From positions 17,137,501 through 17,201,500 of the forward strand of contig AP031355.1 of NCBI GenBank assembly GCA_037833965.1: 64,000 bases of DNA. The letters run 5' to 3'. The DNA is from Marchantia polymorpha subsp. ruderalis (taxonomy: Eukaryota; Streptophyta; Marchantiopsida; Marchantiales; Marchantiaceae). Positions 24,001-34,506 of the stretch are shown one piece after another. Within the stretch, counting starts at the first letter, position 1. Each line of letters opens with the position of its first letter. The notes beneath the pieces are model-generated. The model had not been told where the DNA came from, made no database searches, and saw only the letters and a list, made by a program, of their open reading frames with translations. The position numbers were made by a program, and so were the translations under genes.

Positions 24001-25244
24001 GTAAACACTCATCTTAAAATCAAAAATCATTGAGTATATATTTTTTAACTTATATATATATATAATTTGCAACATCACAAATCATTGAAATAATATTATC
24101 TTCATTTCTTTTGATAAAATTGTAGTACTATATGTTTTTAACATTCAAATATTTTTGATTTGAAAAATTTTACAACTAGATTTCAAGGAATTGAAATTAG
24201 AGGAAGATTATTAAGAAATTAAAATTTTTTATTAAATCATCATATTCAAAATTCTAAAGAAAAGAACTTCAACATTTGTATCAAAATTCCATTTTTTTAC
24301 AATTTAAATACCAAGAAATGCAATCATCACACTATTAACTCCATCCAAAATCTGGGTCACCAATAGGAGGACTTAGTCCTGCAACCAAGTGAAAGTGTGT
24401 CAGAATCCAATGAAACATTATTGATAACTCAGCAATTAAAATTGCTTGACAACTCAAAATATCATCAAAATGGATCATCGAATGATTTTCTGCACACATC
24501 TAACAGCTCATGGAATTGACTTTTTGACAACTCAAATTTTTTTAGATTTCTAGCAAACTCAACTTTTAACTTCTCAAATTATGCTTCCATGCTTTCTTAG
24601 TCCTTTCAAAAATTCAATTATAAAGTCATTTGACCTATACTTACATCGAACTGATGGCACTGTTAGATACCCTTCTTATTTCAAACTTTCAATTTAAAGA
24701 CGTAATATTATCTTGAACCCATAGCAAGTGTTTGAAGTCTTCAATAGCCCAGGTCAAAGACCTTTTTTCTACCTTTTTTCACAGCATTCCTAAGTTTGTT
24801 GATTATGTTTGATTCTATTTCTGTGGGTAACTATGGATCTATCGTTGCCATTATGTGCATATTTGGCTTTCATTTTCAATGAGGTCATAATATAATAGAG
24901 ATAATTTTTATAAGTTAGTTTGATGAAACACACATTTTGTGTTCATCAATCTCTATATAAGAATAGAATAAGTCATAATAGAGTATCATAAAGGTGACAT
25001 GAAATAAATTTGTTATACATCAAATTTATAAAGAGTTACAAAACGCAATGTTAGCCCTAAGATGTAACAATCTTTAGCAAGTTAAAATTATTGTAGAGGT
25101 TATTTGAGATATAATTACATTATAGTGGACTATTTACGAACATCACGTGAGCGATTTGTGCGATTAATGGTTAGAAAGTAAATGTGTTAGTCTAAAACAA
25201 CAACTAAGTATTGCTTGTTCTTTTTAAGAGTATCTACTATATCA
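21007..25244. other. Very AT-rich intergenic DNA
   Basis: Downstream of the MYB stop the sequence becomes strongly AT-rich, most so around 22050-24350, with many homopolymer runs. Short frames at 21342 (minus) and 22394 (plus) have no motif and are composition artefacts. No RNA gene or clear mobile element is visible. Confidence 0.6.
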
Positions 25245-25850
25245 TCAATTCACCATGAGTGAAATGGATGCTGGATGTGATATTTCTAGATGCATAGAAG
25301 AAATCCAATACCTCAAAGGCCAATCTCCAATCTGTTTGAAATTCACTTTTGTATTTAGAAGAAACTTCATTTTTGGATGAACATCATGGCATACTAGAGT
25401 ATTAATTTCCAACCTCGAGAAAATATGATACATAAGTAATTCACTGCAAACATTCATGAGTCTATTGTACAATCGGGGTATGTTTAGATGTATGAAACCA
25501 AAAAAAGCTTGTGAGTCTAAACTCCCCACCCTTCAGCGTTTGTAGTCCAGGTGGGGGTTTGAGCTCCCATAATCTAACTTCTCTGATCTCAAACCATGTG
25601 GTCAAAGTGTATTCAAGACAATGAGATCATAAATACTCGTTTTGCCATGGACAAATTGTCCCGAACTGTCACTAACAACTTGATGTCTGCCATTTTCACA
25701 AGAGCAGCAGACAAGCTCTTCGTCACATAAAGATCTAACCCAACTATGGGTGACTTTCTCAATACTACAGCCGCTATGGCTTATCCTAGAATGAGTGCCA
25801 CATCTTAGACACAATGCCTCGGACACAGTCAAGTGACAAACCAGGAGCAC
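25245..25850 (-). pseudogene. Two adjacent minus-strand frames of unknown origin
   Basis: Frames at 25245-25529 (94 codons; first codon GTG) and 25602-25850 (82 codons; contains CLRCGTH, HSGC, SLCDEELVCCSC) lie in the same orientation 72 bp apart. Their codon composition is more protein-like than the surrounding AT-rich DNA. The second has spaced Cys and His residues, but I do not recognise a family. They may be exons or remnants of a decayed gene or transposon. The evidence is weak. Confidence 0.25.
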
Positions 25851-26700
25851 AAGGTGACACCCTTCCTAACAGCAACCTTCACACCCAGGGAACACGATTC
25901 TACTCTCAACACTTGCTCGATTCTTCCTCCTAGTGATCAACTCAGTCTCAGCCCAGCGATCCTCTTGGCAGTCACACACACTCTTCCGCTCAGCCCTCCG
26001 GCTACACTCTCAGCAACTCCACGCTTTCAACACCCTTGCCCTTAGGGATCTCACCCTCCTATAAGATTCCACCCACAATTCCGAGTGTCAGATTTCAGTC
26101 TCACATCCTCAGTTCCCACCTTCGATTTCAGTGTCGATTTCTCAATTTTCACCTTCAGGTCCCACCAGATTTCTCTCTCGGATTTAACTCTCACTTTTCA
26201 GTTTCAAATTCAGATCCCGACTGTCAGATTTCACTTCACTCGCCGCTCCCATTCTCAAATCTTCCACTCTGATTTCAGCTCCCACTCACAGATTTTTCAC
26301 TTCAATCTCAGATCCCACTTTAATTTCACTCTCAAATACGACTCTCCACCCACGAGAGTTTGCTTCCTCCTCCTTCGAACTCTCCACACTCCCCTCCTAA
26401 TTCTCACCACTTCCTTGCGAAAATCACTCACGTCCACACTCTATTCCTCCTAATTCTCATCACTTCCCTGCGAAAATCACTCACGTCCACACTCTATTCC
26501 TCCTACCGATCCCACCAGCGTCTCCACACAATGGCACACCACACAATCCCAGCTCGCAGGCCGAATAATACTCTTCAACGTCCAAGGGCCGAGTCACCCA
26601 CAGGCCGCGTGAATGCCGTTCCCGCGATGATGGGCAACGGCCTGGTTCCCATGTGCGACTTTATGCCCCGCCGTCATATTTCCCACGCTTGACTTCACGC
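25851..26700. other. Pyrimidine-rich block on the + strand
   Basis: About 800 bp are strongly C+T biased, with repeated 'cagatttca', 'tcccac' and 'tctca' phrases that create long meaningless open frames. The block contains a 53-bp tandem repeat (listed separately) and passes into GC-rich LTR-like sequence after 26700. It could be a long 5' untranslated or promoter region, or part of a repeat. I see no gene. Confidence 0.5.
26395..26500 (+). repeat. 53-bp tandem repeat, two copies
   Basis: The units at 26395-26447 and 26448-26500 start TCCTAATTCTCA and are nearly identical. A third start (TCCTACCGAT) at 26501 diverges at once. The repeat sits in the pyrimidine-rich block. Confidence 0.85.
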
Positions 26701-26729
26701 CGCCGGCACTGCCACACCTGTACAGTCTT

Positions 26730-27027
26730 TATTCATGACCACGTCAACAACCGCCGTCCAAAATCTTCATCCGCGCACCGCTGAAGGCATCCTCCCGCCG
26801 AAGACACCATTCCGTTCCTTTGCCTATCTATAACAGTCATCCCCAACGCCCATAACTCACAAATCCCTACTTCGTTTGAAACGTTCATGAGCTTGTTGAA
26901 ACAAGCGTGTTGTGTTCTTTTCAACGAGCCCCTAACTAAGTCAAACCGTTAAGAATTGAGAAAGTTATGACGGTTTTACTCTTCCGCCAAAGGCGTTTGC
27001 CTATTCACAGGCTTCCTACTCGCAGGC
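26730..27027 (-). mobile_element. Decayed LTR-like (U3-like) repeat, left part
   Basis: GC-rich sequence with the shared hairpin module (26891-26927) followed by 'gagaaagttatgacggtttta', in the same relative order as in family A-C LTRs. The family C solo LTR splits it from its right part at 29232-29870. The outer ends of this repeat are not identifiable. Confidence 0.5.
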
Positions 27028-27997
27028 TGTAATAACCCACCAAAGGCTAAAACTGCAGTATGGTGGTAAAAAGGTCGAACCCACAGAGACAGAGGCAACA
27101 CACAGAGTACAAAGTGTCATGTTTAACAGACTTTTGGAGAGTTTGAATTCTCACGCGACTGTCACTCCCAGAAATACTGCAAGTGCTCAACTCGGAGGCC
27201 ACTCGGAGGATGCTCAACTCGGAGGATGCACAGTGCAGCGTAAGTCACTCAACACACACACCTGAAACTGGAAAAGCACAACTCGGAGGTCGGTCAGGAC
27301 CTCCGCTTAGAATTTCAGGGGGAAAAGTCTCTCAAGAGTACATTCAGAGGCTCTGCAGGTAGTGACTCCCACTCCGGCTTTTACAACCCTTCCGCTAGTT
27401 TCTGCTAGCGCAGGGAACCCGGATTGGACTTCCCACTTCGGAACGAAGTCACTCATACGCGGTGGACGTCACCCTCAACTCACACCAAGCGCAGAGAATA
27501 CAGGCCCGACTGAGAAACTCAACTGAGACACAATCCAGTAACACACACACCATAACAATCTATTGAAGAGTTTGAATTCTTAGGCACTTGTCATTCCCAG
27601 AATTACTACAGAGGTGTGCCCTAAGGGTGCCTTCTGCAGCGTAACCTGAATTGACAACCAAGCTTTACACGAAGTAACAAAACTTCACTTTGGCATTCAG
27701 GGGAAACGTCCCGTAGGAGTACAATCAGGGTAAAACACTCGAAGGTGTAAGGGGGAACTGCTCAAGTATCTAACTCGCAACCGGCTCTGAGCATCGGCAA
27801 TCACCCGCAGGTGTAGATCCGCACTACTCAAGTCTCTAACCGGTATACTAGCTCTGAACATTCAGCCGAAGGCCTTCAGCTACAAAATGCGGTACCTTCG
27901 TCAAGCTGTAGCTCCTCTTGCGTGGTGAAAGAACTAAACACACAAACACGCAGAGAAAGTGAGTTCCTGATCTGCACTTCTGAAACTAGAAGAATCC

Positions 27998-28028
27998 CAA
28001 GGCAAAACGCCTTGAACTACTTTATACC
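27998..28028 (-). promoter_or_regulatory. LTR TATA box and hairpin (family C)
   Basis: On the minus strand GGTATAAAG is followed by CAAGGC-GTTTT-GCCTTG (27998-28014). It has the same spacing as in families A and B, with the family A version of the stem. Confidence 0.7.
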
Positions 28029-28328
28029 CTCTAAGGTCCTAACTAACACTACGCTACCCGCTAGGGTGCGAGCCGCAACAGATCCTACACCTGAGGAGTC
28101 GGCGGCTGCCTTCCCCTCTAACTTACAACCTAAAACTAACCCCAACCCTAAATCTGAATCCTAAGCCTAATGTACAGAGCCGCCAGCGTCTTTACATCCA
28201 AGATCTGAGGCTGAATATTTGCAAGCATGCGTGGCCAACTGAGATCAACGGCCCCACCAAATTTCAGATCCATCCGACCGTCCATCGCAAAGATATGGAC
28301 TCCGCAAGATCTCTGAACCGCATCCGGT

Positions 28329-28775
28329 TCGCCGATCTCGAGTTCGCCGACCCCGAGTTTGCCGACTCCGAGTTCTCCGACCTCGAGTTCGCCAAAGGCG
28401 TTGACCGCCGAAGACGCACTTCCGCACCTTTGCCTATTTGTAAAAGTCACTCCCGACACCCATTACTCACAGATCCTTGATCCGTTTCAAGAGTTCTTGA
28501 GCTCGTTGGAACGAGCGCGTCGAGCTCTTCCTAACGAAACCCTAACTAAGTCAAACCGTTACGAGTTGAAAGAGTTATGCCGGTTTTATCCTTCGCCAAA
28601 GGCACACTGTCGAAGGCTTGTTATCTGTTATCGCCGAAGGCGCCCGCACGATGTTTCGCCAACTCCGAGTTCGCCGACCCCGAGTTCGCCGACCTCAAGT
28701 TTGCCAACTCCGAGTTCTCCGACCTTGAGTTCGCCGACCCCGAGTTCGCCGACTCCGAGTTTGCCGACTTGAAGT
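28329..28775 (+). repeat. 15-bp minisatellite in two blocks (TTCGCCGACCCCGAG-like)
   Basis: Block 1 (about 28329-28395, over four units) and block 2 (about 28664-28775, about eight units) consist of 15-bp units like TTCGCCGACCCCGAG. They are separated by a hairpin module and spacer. Because 15 is divisible by three, they translate on the plus strand as EFADP/EFADL-type pentapeptide repeats, but no full gene is present. Confidence 0.85.
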
Positions 28776-29231
28776 TGACCCAAAGACGTCCGTCGCCGAA
28801 GGCGAACATCTAGGGCCGAAGGCGGATATTCCGCCGACGACGAACTCCTTCCGCCTATCCGTAGGCGTTCTCCTTTGCATCTTCCGACAGTCACAACTCC
28901 CCGAGTCCTCATTCGTTCCAAGCGTCCTTGGGCCCGTTAGAACCAGAGCGTCAAGTTCTTTTCAACGAGACCCTAAGTAACTCAAGGCGTTAAGAATTGA
29001 GGAAGTTATGAGTGATCTACCGCCGAAGGTGCTCGAAGCGAGTCCTGCAGCGTGAACCGCCCGTTCCATTCCAAGCGTTCCACTGTGGCCTAAGCCCAAA
29101 ACCTCTTGATTGTCCTCGATCCTCTTGTTACCCTGGCTTTGCGTACCGATTACTATTTACAGCTACTACCACGGTACTTACTATTCAAAAATGTTTTAGT
29201 TCCGACGAAAAACAAAAAGTGGGTTACCACA

Positions 29232-29870
29232 CAGGCCGCCTATGCGTAGGCCGCCTACGCGCAGGCTTACTACTTGCAACTCCTTGGGCCGAAGGACCTT
29301 CTATCTGTTATCGCCAAAGGCTTCTCTATATGTTAACGCCGAAGTACTCTCGCCTAATCATGACAGCCGCTTTCGACGCTCATAACTCAGTGATGACTGA
29401 TACGTTTCAAGAGTTTTTGAGCTCGTTGGAACGAGCGTTGCGAGCTCTTTTCAACGAAACCCTAACTGAGTCAAGGCGTTACGAATTGAAAAGTTATGAC
29501 GGTTTTACTCCTCCGCCGAAGGTCTGCAACCTCCAAAGGCCCTTCCCCCGAAGGCCTGTTAACGCCGAAGGCGTTCTATTGCCGAAGGCCCTCCAAGTCA
29601 GTAATTTCCGCCGCTCCTAACTCGGTGATGCCTTATTCGTTTTAAGAATTTTTGGTCTTGTTGGAACGAGCGTTGGAAGCTCTTTCCAACAAGACCCTAA
29701 CTGAGTCAAGGCGTCACATATTGAAAACGTTATGAGAGTTTCACTGTTTCGCCGAAAGCCTTTCTACGAAGGGACTTCACCGAAGGCACTTCGCCGAAGA
29801 CCTCGCCCCGAAAGCCCCCTTCCGCACCTTCTGCCCCCTAACCATCACACCAACTCCTAATCTTGCCAAA
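29232..29870 (-). mobile_element. Decayed LTR-like (U3-like) repeat, right part
   Basis: This continues the repeat interrupted by the family C solo LTR. It contains two further hairpin modules (29422-29458 and 29656-29692), each followed by a 'gttatga' box and by short CCGAAGG(C) boxes. No coding region or LTR terminus is recognisable. Confidence 0.5.
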
Positions 29871-29976
29871 ACTTTCAGAAAACCCCAAGCATAATTTTGC
29901 AAGAACTTAAATCCAAAATTTTAACTCTCCTAAGGGTAAAAAGACATGTGAGCACAGTTTTGTGCTCACAAAGCTC

Positions 29977-30042
29977 AGCCCAGGAAGCATTTGAACCTGC
30001 AACACAGATCAATAACTTGCTGTCGCATCGTGCTACTGGACC
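29977..30042 (-). repeat. tRNA-like unit L1 (degenerate)
   Basis: AGCCCAGG and a TTGAACCTGC T-arm are present. The D-arm is altered and the acceptor is partly unpaired. Confidence 0.5.
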
Positions 30043-30306
30043 ATTCACATGAGGAGACATGATGACTGACTAAAACTAGAAGCATATTTATGATATGTAA
30101 AAATTGATGAATTTACACGAAAGTCAGGTATGAGGACAAAACGAAGGACCAGAAGAGACACCATTTTACGGGACCGAATTTACAGTACATTCCTCTATGT
30201 TCTCAGAATAGACGCGAGGAGAGTTGGGGACCACGCACGACTTTAACCATCTGAAGAATCTGCACAAAAAGCTGCACCAACTCATAACCAAAAACAAAAC
30301 TTGTGC

Positions 30307-30385
30307 GGCCCAGGCAGGCAGGCAGGACTTGAGCCCGCGTAACAGATCCATGGCTTGGAAAGCTCATGCATTGAGCTAATGTGCC
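30307..30385 (-). repeat. tRNA-like unit L2 (expanded T-side, degenerate)
   Basis: It carries an extra GCAGGCAG at the acceptor/T-arm side and a changed B-box (GGCTCAAG). It lies left of the 422-bp insertion in the array. Confidence 0.5.
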
Positions 30386-30418
30386 ATTCAAATGAAGAGA
30401 CATGCCGACTGATTACAA

Positions 30419-30840
30419 CCAGGCCTAGCACCATCAGGTTTTTTGAGCTCAGGTTCAAAAAAGCTTTTCTAAAAACCCCAGAATTATTTATTTTATGAAA
30501 TTGGGTTTTTCTTCTGAACCTGAGATACTATATTGTTCTGGAGTTAACCAGGATGAAAGGGCAGTGTCTGATGTAGGTTCATGTCCTAGCTTGAACAAGG
30601 CAGCTAATAATGGAGATGAACGTCAATCTCCAAGGAAGCGGAACCTAGCTTCTTGGCTGTCTCCTCTGTATGCAAACATTTCTGAACATCGCTCCGAACA
30701 TAAAACTCGAGTAAAGTCCCCATGCAACCCCTCTGAAAAGTCTAATAGAATTGATTAAATCCATTGTTGAAATCAGATAATTTTAAGGCTTTTTTATTAA
30801 CCCGAAATTATTTTCGATAAAAATCGGGTTTTTTCCACCC
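30419..30840 (+). mobile_element. 422-bp insertion in the array, flanked by 9-bp repeats
   Basis: TGATTACAA occurs at 30410-30418 and again at 30841-30849, exactly where the array spacer is interrupted. This fits a 9-bp target duplication, the size typical of Mutator-like elements. The insert holds an 87-codon frame (30495-30758, ATG) of protein-like composition without a recognised family. It also has an internal inverted repeat (CTCAGGTTCA near 30449 and TGAACCTGAG near 30516) and a second hairpin near its right end (AACCCGA...TCGGGTT, about 30799-30830). I cannot see terminal inverted repeats, so assignment to MULEs is tentative. Confidence 0.45.
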
Positions 30841-30911
30841 TGATTACAAGAAGATCAACTGATAAATCTACTGTATATTCCAGTATGTTCAGATGACAAC
30901 AAAATACTTGC

Positions 30912-30982
30912 AGCCCAGGCAGGACTTGAACTCGCAGCACAGATCCATAGCTTCGAAAGCTCTCGCATTGAGCTACTGGGCC
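30912..30982 (-). tRNA. tRNA-like unit L3
   Basis: The acceptor pairs GGCCCAG/CTGGGCT, the D-stem is GCTC/GAGC, and a B-box-like T-arm is present. The anticodon stem is weak and no isotype can be assigned; probably tRNA-derived rather than a working tRNA. Confidence 0.4.
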
Positions 30983-31104
30983 ATTCATAAGAAGAGACAT
31001 AATGACTGACTACAAGAAGAAGCATACTCCTCGACTAATGGTGTGTTAATGTTGATGAATTTAGTGTAGATTCGATATGTTTAGATGACACACCACAAGT
31101 CTTC

Positions 31105-31176
31105 AGCCCAGGCAGCACTTGAACCCGCAGCACAAATCCATGGCTTAGGAAGGCTCTCGCATTAGGCTACTGGGCC
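31105..31176 (-). tRNA. tRNA-like unit L4
   Basis: The acceptor and T-arm are intact. The D-arm has an inserted base (GCCTAATGCG), so the A-box is altered. Confidence 0.35.
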
Positions 31177-31299
31177 TTTCACATGAAGAGACATGATGAC
31201 TCACTACAAGAAGAATCATACTCCTCGACTAATGGTGTGTAAATGTTGATGAATTTTCTGTAGATTTGATATGTTTAGATGACACACCAAAAGACTTCT

Positions 31300-31369
31300 G
31301 CCCAGGCAGGACTTGAACCCGCAGCACAGATCCATGGCTTGGAAGGCTCTCGCATTGAACTACTGGGCT
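31300..31369 (-). tRNA. tRNA-like unit L5
   Basis: The T-arm GCGGGTTCAAGTCCTGC and a CCCAG/CTGGG acceptor core are intact. One D-stem base is changed. Confidence 0.4.
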
Positions 31370-31487
31370 CTTCACATGAACAGACATCATGACTCACTAC
31401 AACAAGAAGCGTACTCATGTAGTGCAACAGTTGATGACTCTACAGAACATTCGGGTATGTTTGACTCACATCCACCGAAAGAATAGC

Positions 31488-31558
31488 AGGCCAGGCAGGA
31501 CTTGAACCCGAAGCACAGGTCCATAGCTTGGAAGGCTCTAGCATTGAGTTACTGGGCC
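31488..31558 (-). tRNA. tRNA-like unit L6
   Basis: The overall form is kept. The acceptor 3' side reads CTGGCCT, pairing with GGCCCAG less one position. Confidence 0.35.
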
Positions 31559-31746
31559 TTCTGCATGAATAAACATGATGACTCACCAGAAGAAGAAGCA
31601 TAAATTATGTATTGCAAAAGTTCATGAATATGTTTAACACTCGGACATGTTTGGAATACAGCAATCAAAACAGACACCAAATGGATAGCAGGACTCGAAT
31701 CTACTATATAGTCCAGTATGTTAAGATTATACACTAAAAAACTTGC

Positions 31747-31816
31747 AGCCCATGCAGGACTTGAATCCGCAGCTCAGATCCATAGCTTGGAAGTTCTCGG
31801 ATTGACCTACTGGACC
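31747..31816 (-). tRNA. tRNA-like unit L7 (degenerate)
   Basis: The acceptor is weakened (GGTCCAG/CATGGGCT) and the D-arm changed (GGTCAAT). The T-arm is partly kept. Confidence 0.3.
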
Positions 31817-31941
31817 ATTTACATCAAAAGGCATGCCGACTGACTACAAGAAGAAGCATACTCTCAGATTAAAGGTATGCAAATGTTGATGAATTTACTG
31901 TAGTTAGGAGTTTGTTTAGAAGACGCAGCAAAAAAAATTGG

Positions 31942-32012
31942 AGCGCAGGCGGGACTTGAACCTGCAGCACAGATCCAGAGCTTGGAACGCTCGCCCATTG
32001 AGCTACTGGGCT
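31942..32012 (-). tRNA. tRNA-like unit L8, best Pol III boxes
   Basis: On the minus strand TAGCTCAATGGG matches the A-box consensus TRGYNNARNNGG, and GGTTCAAGTCC is a good B-box. The D-stem is GCTC/GAGC, and the anticodon-stem candidate GTTCC/GGATC pairs at four of five positions. One acceptor mismatch (AGCCCAG/CTGCGCT) and the absence of T before the anticodon argue against a normal tRNA. Confidence 0.45.
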
Positions 32013-32139
32013 GTTTGCATTTAGCGACAAGTGACTTAGTAATATCAAGCAAACTCATGTAGTGAAACAGATGATGAAACTAGAGTAAACTCGGGTAGTT
32101 TGACTCACATCCACCAAAACAGGCAGCAAAACAAATAGC

Positions 32140-32210
32140 AGCCCAGGCAGGAATTGAACCCGCAGCAAAGATACATGGCTTGGAAGGCTCTCGCATTGAG
32201 CTTCTGGGCC
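32140..32210 (-). tRNA. tRNA-like unit L9
   Basis: The acceptor GGCCCAG/CTGGGC is kept. The D-stem has one change (AGCTCA to AAGCTCA) and the T-loop reads TTCAATTCC. Confidence 0.35.
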
Positions 32211-32328
32211 TTTCACATGAAGAGACCTGATGACTCACTACAATATGAAGCATACTCGTGTAGTGCAACAGTTGATGAATCTACAGTAAACGCGGGTATG
32301 TTTGACTGACAGCCACCAAAAGATTAGC

Positions 32329-32399
32329 AGCCCAGGCAGGACTTGAACCCGCAGCACAGATCCATAGATTGGAAATCTCTCGCATTGAGCTACTGGGCC
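32329..32399 (-). tRNA. tRNA-like unit L10
   Basis: A well-kept unit with acceptor GGCCCAG/CTGGGCT, D-stem GCTC/GAG and T-arm GCGGGTTCAAGTCCTGC. The anticodon arm is variable (ATTTCCAATCTATGG). Confidence 0.4.
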
Positions 32400-32520
32400 C
32401 TTCGCTTGGTAAAACATGATGACTCACTCCAAGAAGAAGAAGCATATTCATATAGTGCAACAGTTGATGAATCTGCTGTAGATTCCAGTATTTTCAGTTG
32501 CCAGACATAAAAAAATTTAC

Positions 32521-32576
32521 AGCCTAAGCAACATAGATTCATAGATTGGAATGCTTTCTCATTGAGGTAATGGGCC
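32521..32576 (-). repeat. tRNA-like unit L11 (deleted T-arm)
   Basis: The D-arm region and acceptor start are recognisable, but about 15 nt of the T-arm are missing. Confidence 0.45.
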
Positions 32577-32698
32577 ACTCACATGAACCGACATGTCAAG
32601 TCACAAAGAAGAAGCATACTCCGGGACTAATGTAATGTAGCAGTTCAAGAATCTTCACCTCAGTCTACTGTGTAATCGTCGAAAAACCAAAATTTTTG

Positions 32699-32768
32699 CG
32701 GCCAAAGCAGGACTTGAACCCTCAGCGTAGATCCATAGCTTGGAAGGCTTCGCATTGAGCTACTGGGT
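32699..32768 (-). tRNA. tRNA-like unit L12
   Basis: The D-arm TAGCTCAATGCGAAGCC and T-arm GGGTTCAAGTCCTGC are kept. The acceptor is weakened (GACCCAG/CTTTGGCC). Confidence 0.35.
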
Positions 32769-32972
32769 CATTCGCATGAAGAGAAATGTTGACTAGAACA
32801 AGAAGCAGACTCGTGTGGTGTAACAGTTGATGAATCTACACCATTCATCTCTATCATTTATATGAAAACACAAGATTAGTGTAAAAAGGAAGAGAAATAC
32901 TCCGGGACTAATGTAGTGTAGCCGCTGATCACATAACAGTTCATTATGTTATTTTCTCATCAAGTAAATTTC

Positions 32973-33043
32973 CAGCCAAAATTGGACATGAACGCAAATG
33001 AAATATCCATTGCTTGGATGGCTCTCGGATTGAGCTACTGGGC
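32973..33043 (-). repeat. tRNA-like unit L13 (degenerate)
   Basis: The 5' half (GGCCCAGTAGCTCAATCCGAGAGCC) is kept and the T-arm is decayed. Confidence 0.45.
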
Positions 33044-33913
33044 CTATCACCTGACGACAAAGTATTCCTGATTACAAAAAGATACAATCACTCGTGACTG
33101 ATAGAGTGTATCAGTTGGCACTTACTTCACGTATCTAAGGCTTGATGAGTACAGGCATTTATTGGTATAAGAAAAACTGATATAATAGCTAAGGGTCTCC
33201 AGTGGAGACCCAGTGGAGACTTTCTCCCATGGCCTGATCCTCTATGTGATAACAATATAGCAAACTGGACTCTCATCTGAAGACAACGAATTCCAGGTAC
33301 TTTGGATTATGGGTGGATTGAACATACAAAGGAATTGCATTAACAAACAGTCCTGTTTACTGATATAAAAATGAGTTTACTTGTACGCGTAGATGGCATC
33401 CAAAATATAGCTAGCTTTGTGTCATAACTGTCGCTGGTTCAGCAGCTCAGCGCATAAACCTGCGTCACTGCATGGCGAGAGTTTTAATTGTAAGTTCTAG
33501 TAGGTTGATCTACCATATTTTTGAAACGTATTCCTCACCCTTCCCAGGCCATTAGTTCAGTGCAAGAGCCTTCTTCTACGAGGGTCTGTTCTGTGAGTTC
33601 CATCAGGGCAGCCACGTTCTGTGTGTTCTTGGTTAGATCATGTGTTTCCTACAAAAGCGATAAACAGTAGTAGTTTAATCTCAAGCCGTAGGACTCCTCA
33701 TTTCTCCTCATGTGAATGGCCCAGGGAGATTCAAATCAGTACCGAATAATTCAATCTTTTCTATATTGTTTATCTTGTTTGTTTAGAGAACAAACAAGAC
33801 TTTGGTGTAGATTCATCAACCGGAACACTATATGTATGCTTCTTCTTGGAGTCAGTCATCATTTCTCATCACCTTACGGATTCAAGTCCTGCCTGGGCTA
33901 CTATCCTGCGAAG
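33044..33913. other. Spacer between the two opposed tRNA-like arrays
   Basis: No gene is supported. A possible degenerate unit lies at 33540-33612 (CCAGGCCATTAGTTCAGTGCAAGAGCC). A 3' half-unit on the plus strand (TTCAAGTCCTGCCTGGGCT) lies at about 33880-33900, and a 5' fragment (GAATGGCCCAG) near 33712. These mark the edge of the right-hand array. Confidence 0.5.
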
Positions 33914-33984
33914 GGCCCAGTAGCTCAATGCGAGAGCCTTCCCAGCTATGGATCTGTGCTGCGGGTTCAAGTCCTGCCTGGGCT
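33914..33984 (+). tRNA. tRNA-like unit R1
   Basis: The acceptor GGCCCAG/CTGGGCT gives seven pairs with one G-U. D-stem GCTC/GAGC, T-stem GCGGG/CCTGC and a B-box are present. The anticodon stem is weak. Confidence 0.45.
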
Positions 33985-34112
33985 GCTATTCTTTTGCTAC
34001 CTGTTTTGGCGGCTGAGTAAAATTAAATCGAGTGCACTGTAGACTCATCAACTGTTTCACTATATGAGTATGCTTCTTATTGTACTGAGTCATCTTGTTT
34101 TATCATGCGAAG

Positions 34113-34182
34113 GGCCCAGTAGCTCAATGCGAGAGCCTTACAATTATGGATCTGTGCTGCGGGTTCAAGTCCCGTCTGGGCT
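34113..34182 (+). tRNA. tRNA-like unit R2
   Basis: As R1, with T-arm GCGGGTTCAAGTCCCGT and an altered anticodon arm (TTACAATTATGG). Confidence 0.4.
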
Positions 34183-34311
34183 GCTATTCTTTCACTGCTG
34201 TTTTGGTGGCTGTGAGTCAAACATGCCCGCGTATACTGTAGATTCATCTACTATTGCACTACACGAGTATGCTTGATGTTGTTCTGAGTTATCATGTCTC
34301 TTCATGTGAAT

Positions 34312-34382
34312 GGCCCAGTACCTCAATGCGAGAGCCTTCCAAGCTATGGATATGTGCTGCGGGTTCAAGTCCTGCCAGGGCT
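34312..34382 (+). tRNA. tRNA-like unit R3
   Basis: The D-arm reads TACCTCAATGCGAGAGC (one D-stem change) and the acceptor 3' side CAGGGCT has one mismatch. Confidence 0.38.
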
Positions 34383-34506
34383 GCAAGTGTTTTCGTGTGT
34401 CATCTTAACATACTCGATTGTAGATTGGATTCATCATTGTTTGCGCTCTATTAGTCTCCGAGTATGCTTCTTCTAGAAGACAGTCGGCATGTCTCGTCAT
34501 GTGAAT

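Larger units (their letters stand above)
27028..29231 (-). mobile_element. Family C solo LTR, complete, with target duplication CAGGC
   Basis: On the minus strand it starts TGTGGTAACCCACTTTTTG at 29231 and ends GGTGGGTTATTACA at 27028, giving 2,204 bp. CAGGC lies on both sides (27023-27027 and 29232-29236), a typical 5-bp target duplication. No internal region remains, so it is a solo LTR formed by LTR-LTR recombination. It has the common TATA/hairpin/R-U5 half (27028 to about 28030) but, unlike families A and B, no long ORF in U3. Instead U3 has two hairpin modules (28502-28538, 28933-28969) and a 15-bp minisatellite. Confidence 0.92.
29977..33043 (-). repeat. Left array of tRNA-like units (13 units, minus strand)
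   Basis: Thirteen units of about 70 nt, each a tRNA-like sequence, recur with starts 178-274 bp apart, mostly 188-198 bp. One 527-bp gap between units 2 and 3 is explained by an insertion. The spacers are also related ('actacaagaagaagcatactc', 'gtt gatgaat'), so the whole unit of about 197 bp is the repeat. On the minus strand the units have a Pol III A-box-like TAGCTCAATG and a B-box-like GGTTCAAGTCC. The central units are best preserved and the flanking ones decayed. Confidence 0.85.

Noticed and set aside
26036-26692. Overlapping plus-strand frames of 78-122 codons
   Set aside because: They come from the pyrimidine-biased, repetitive sequence, which lacks stop codons in several frames at once.
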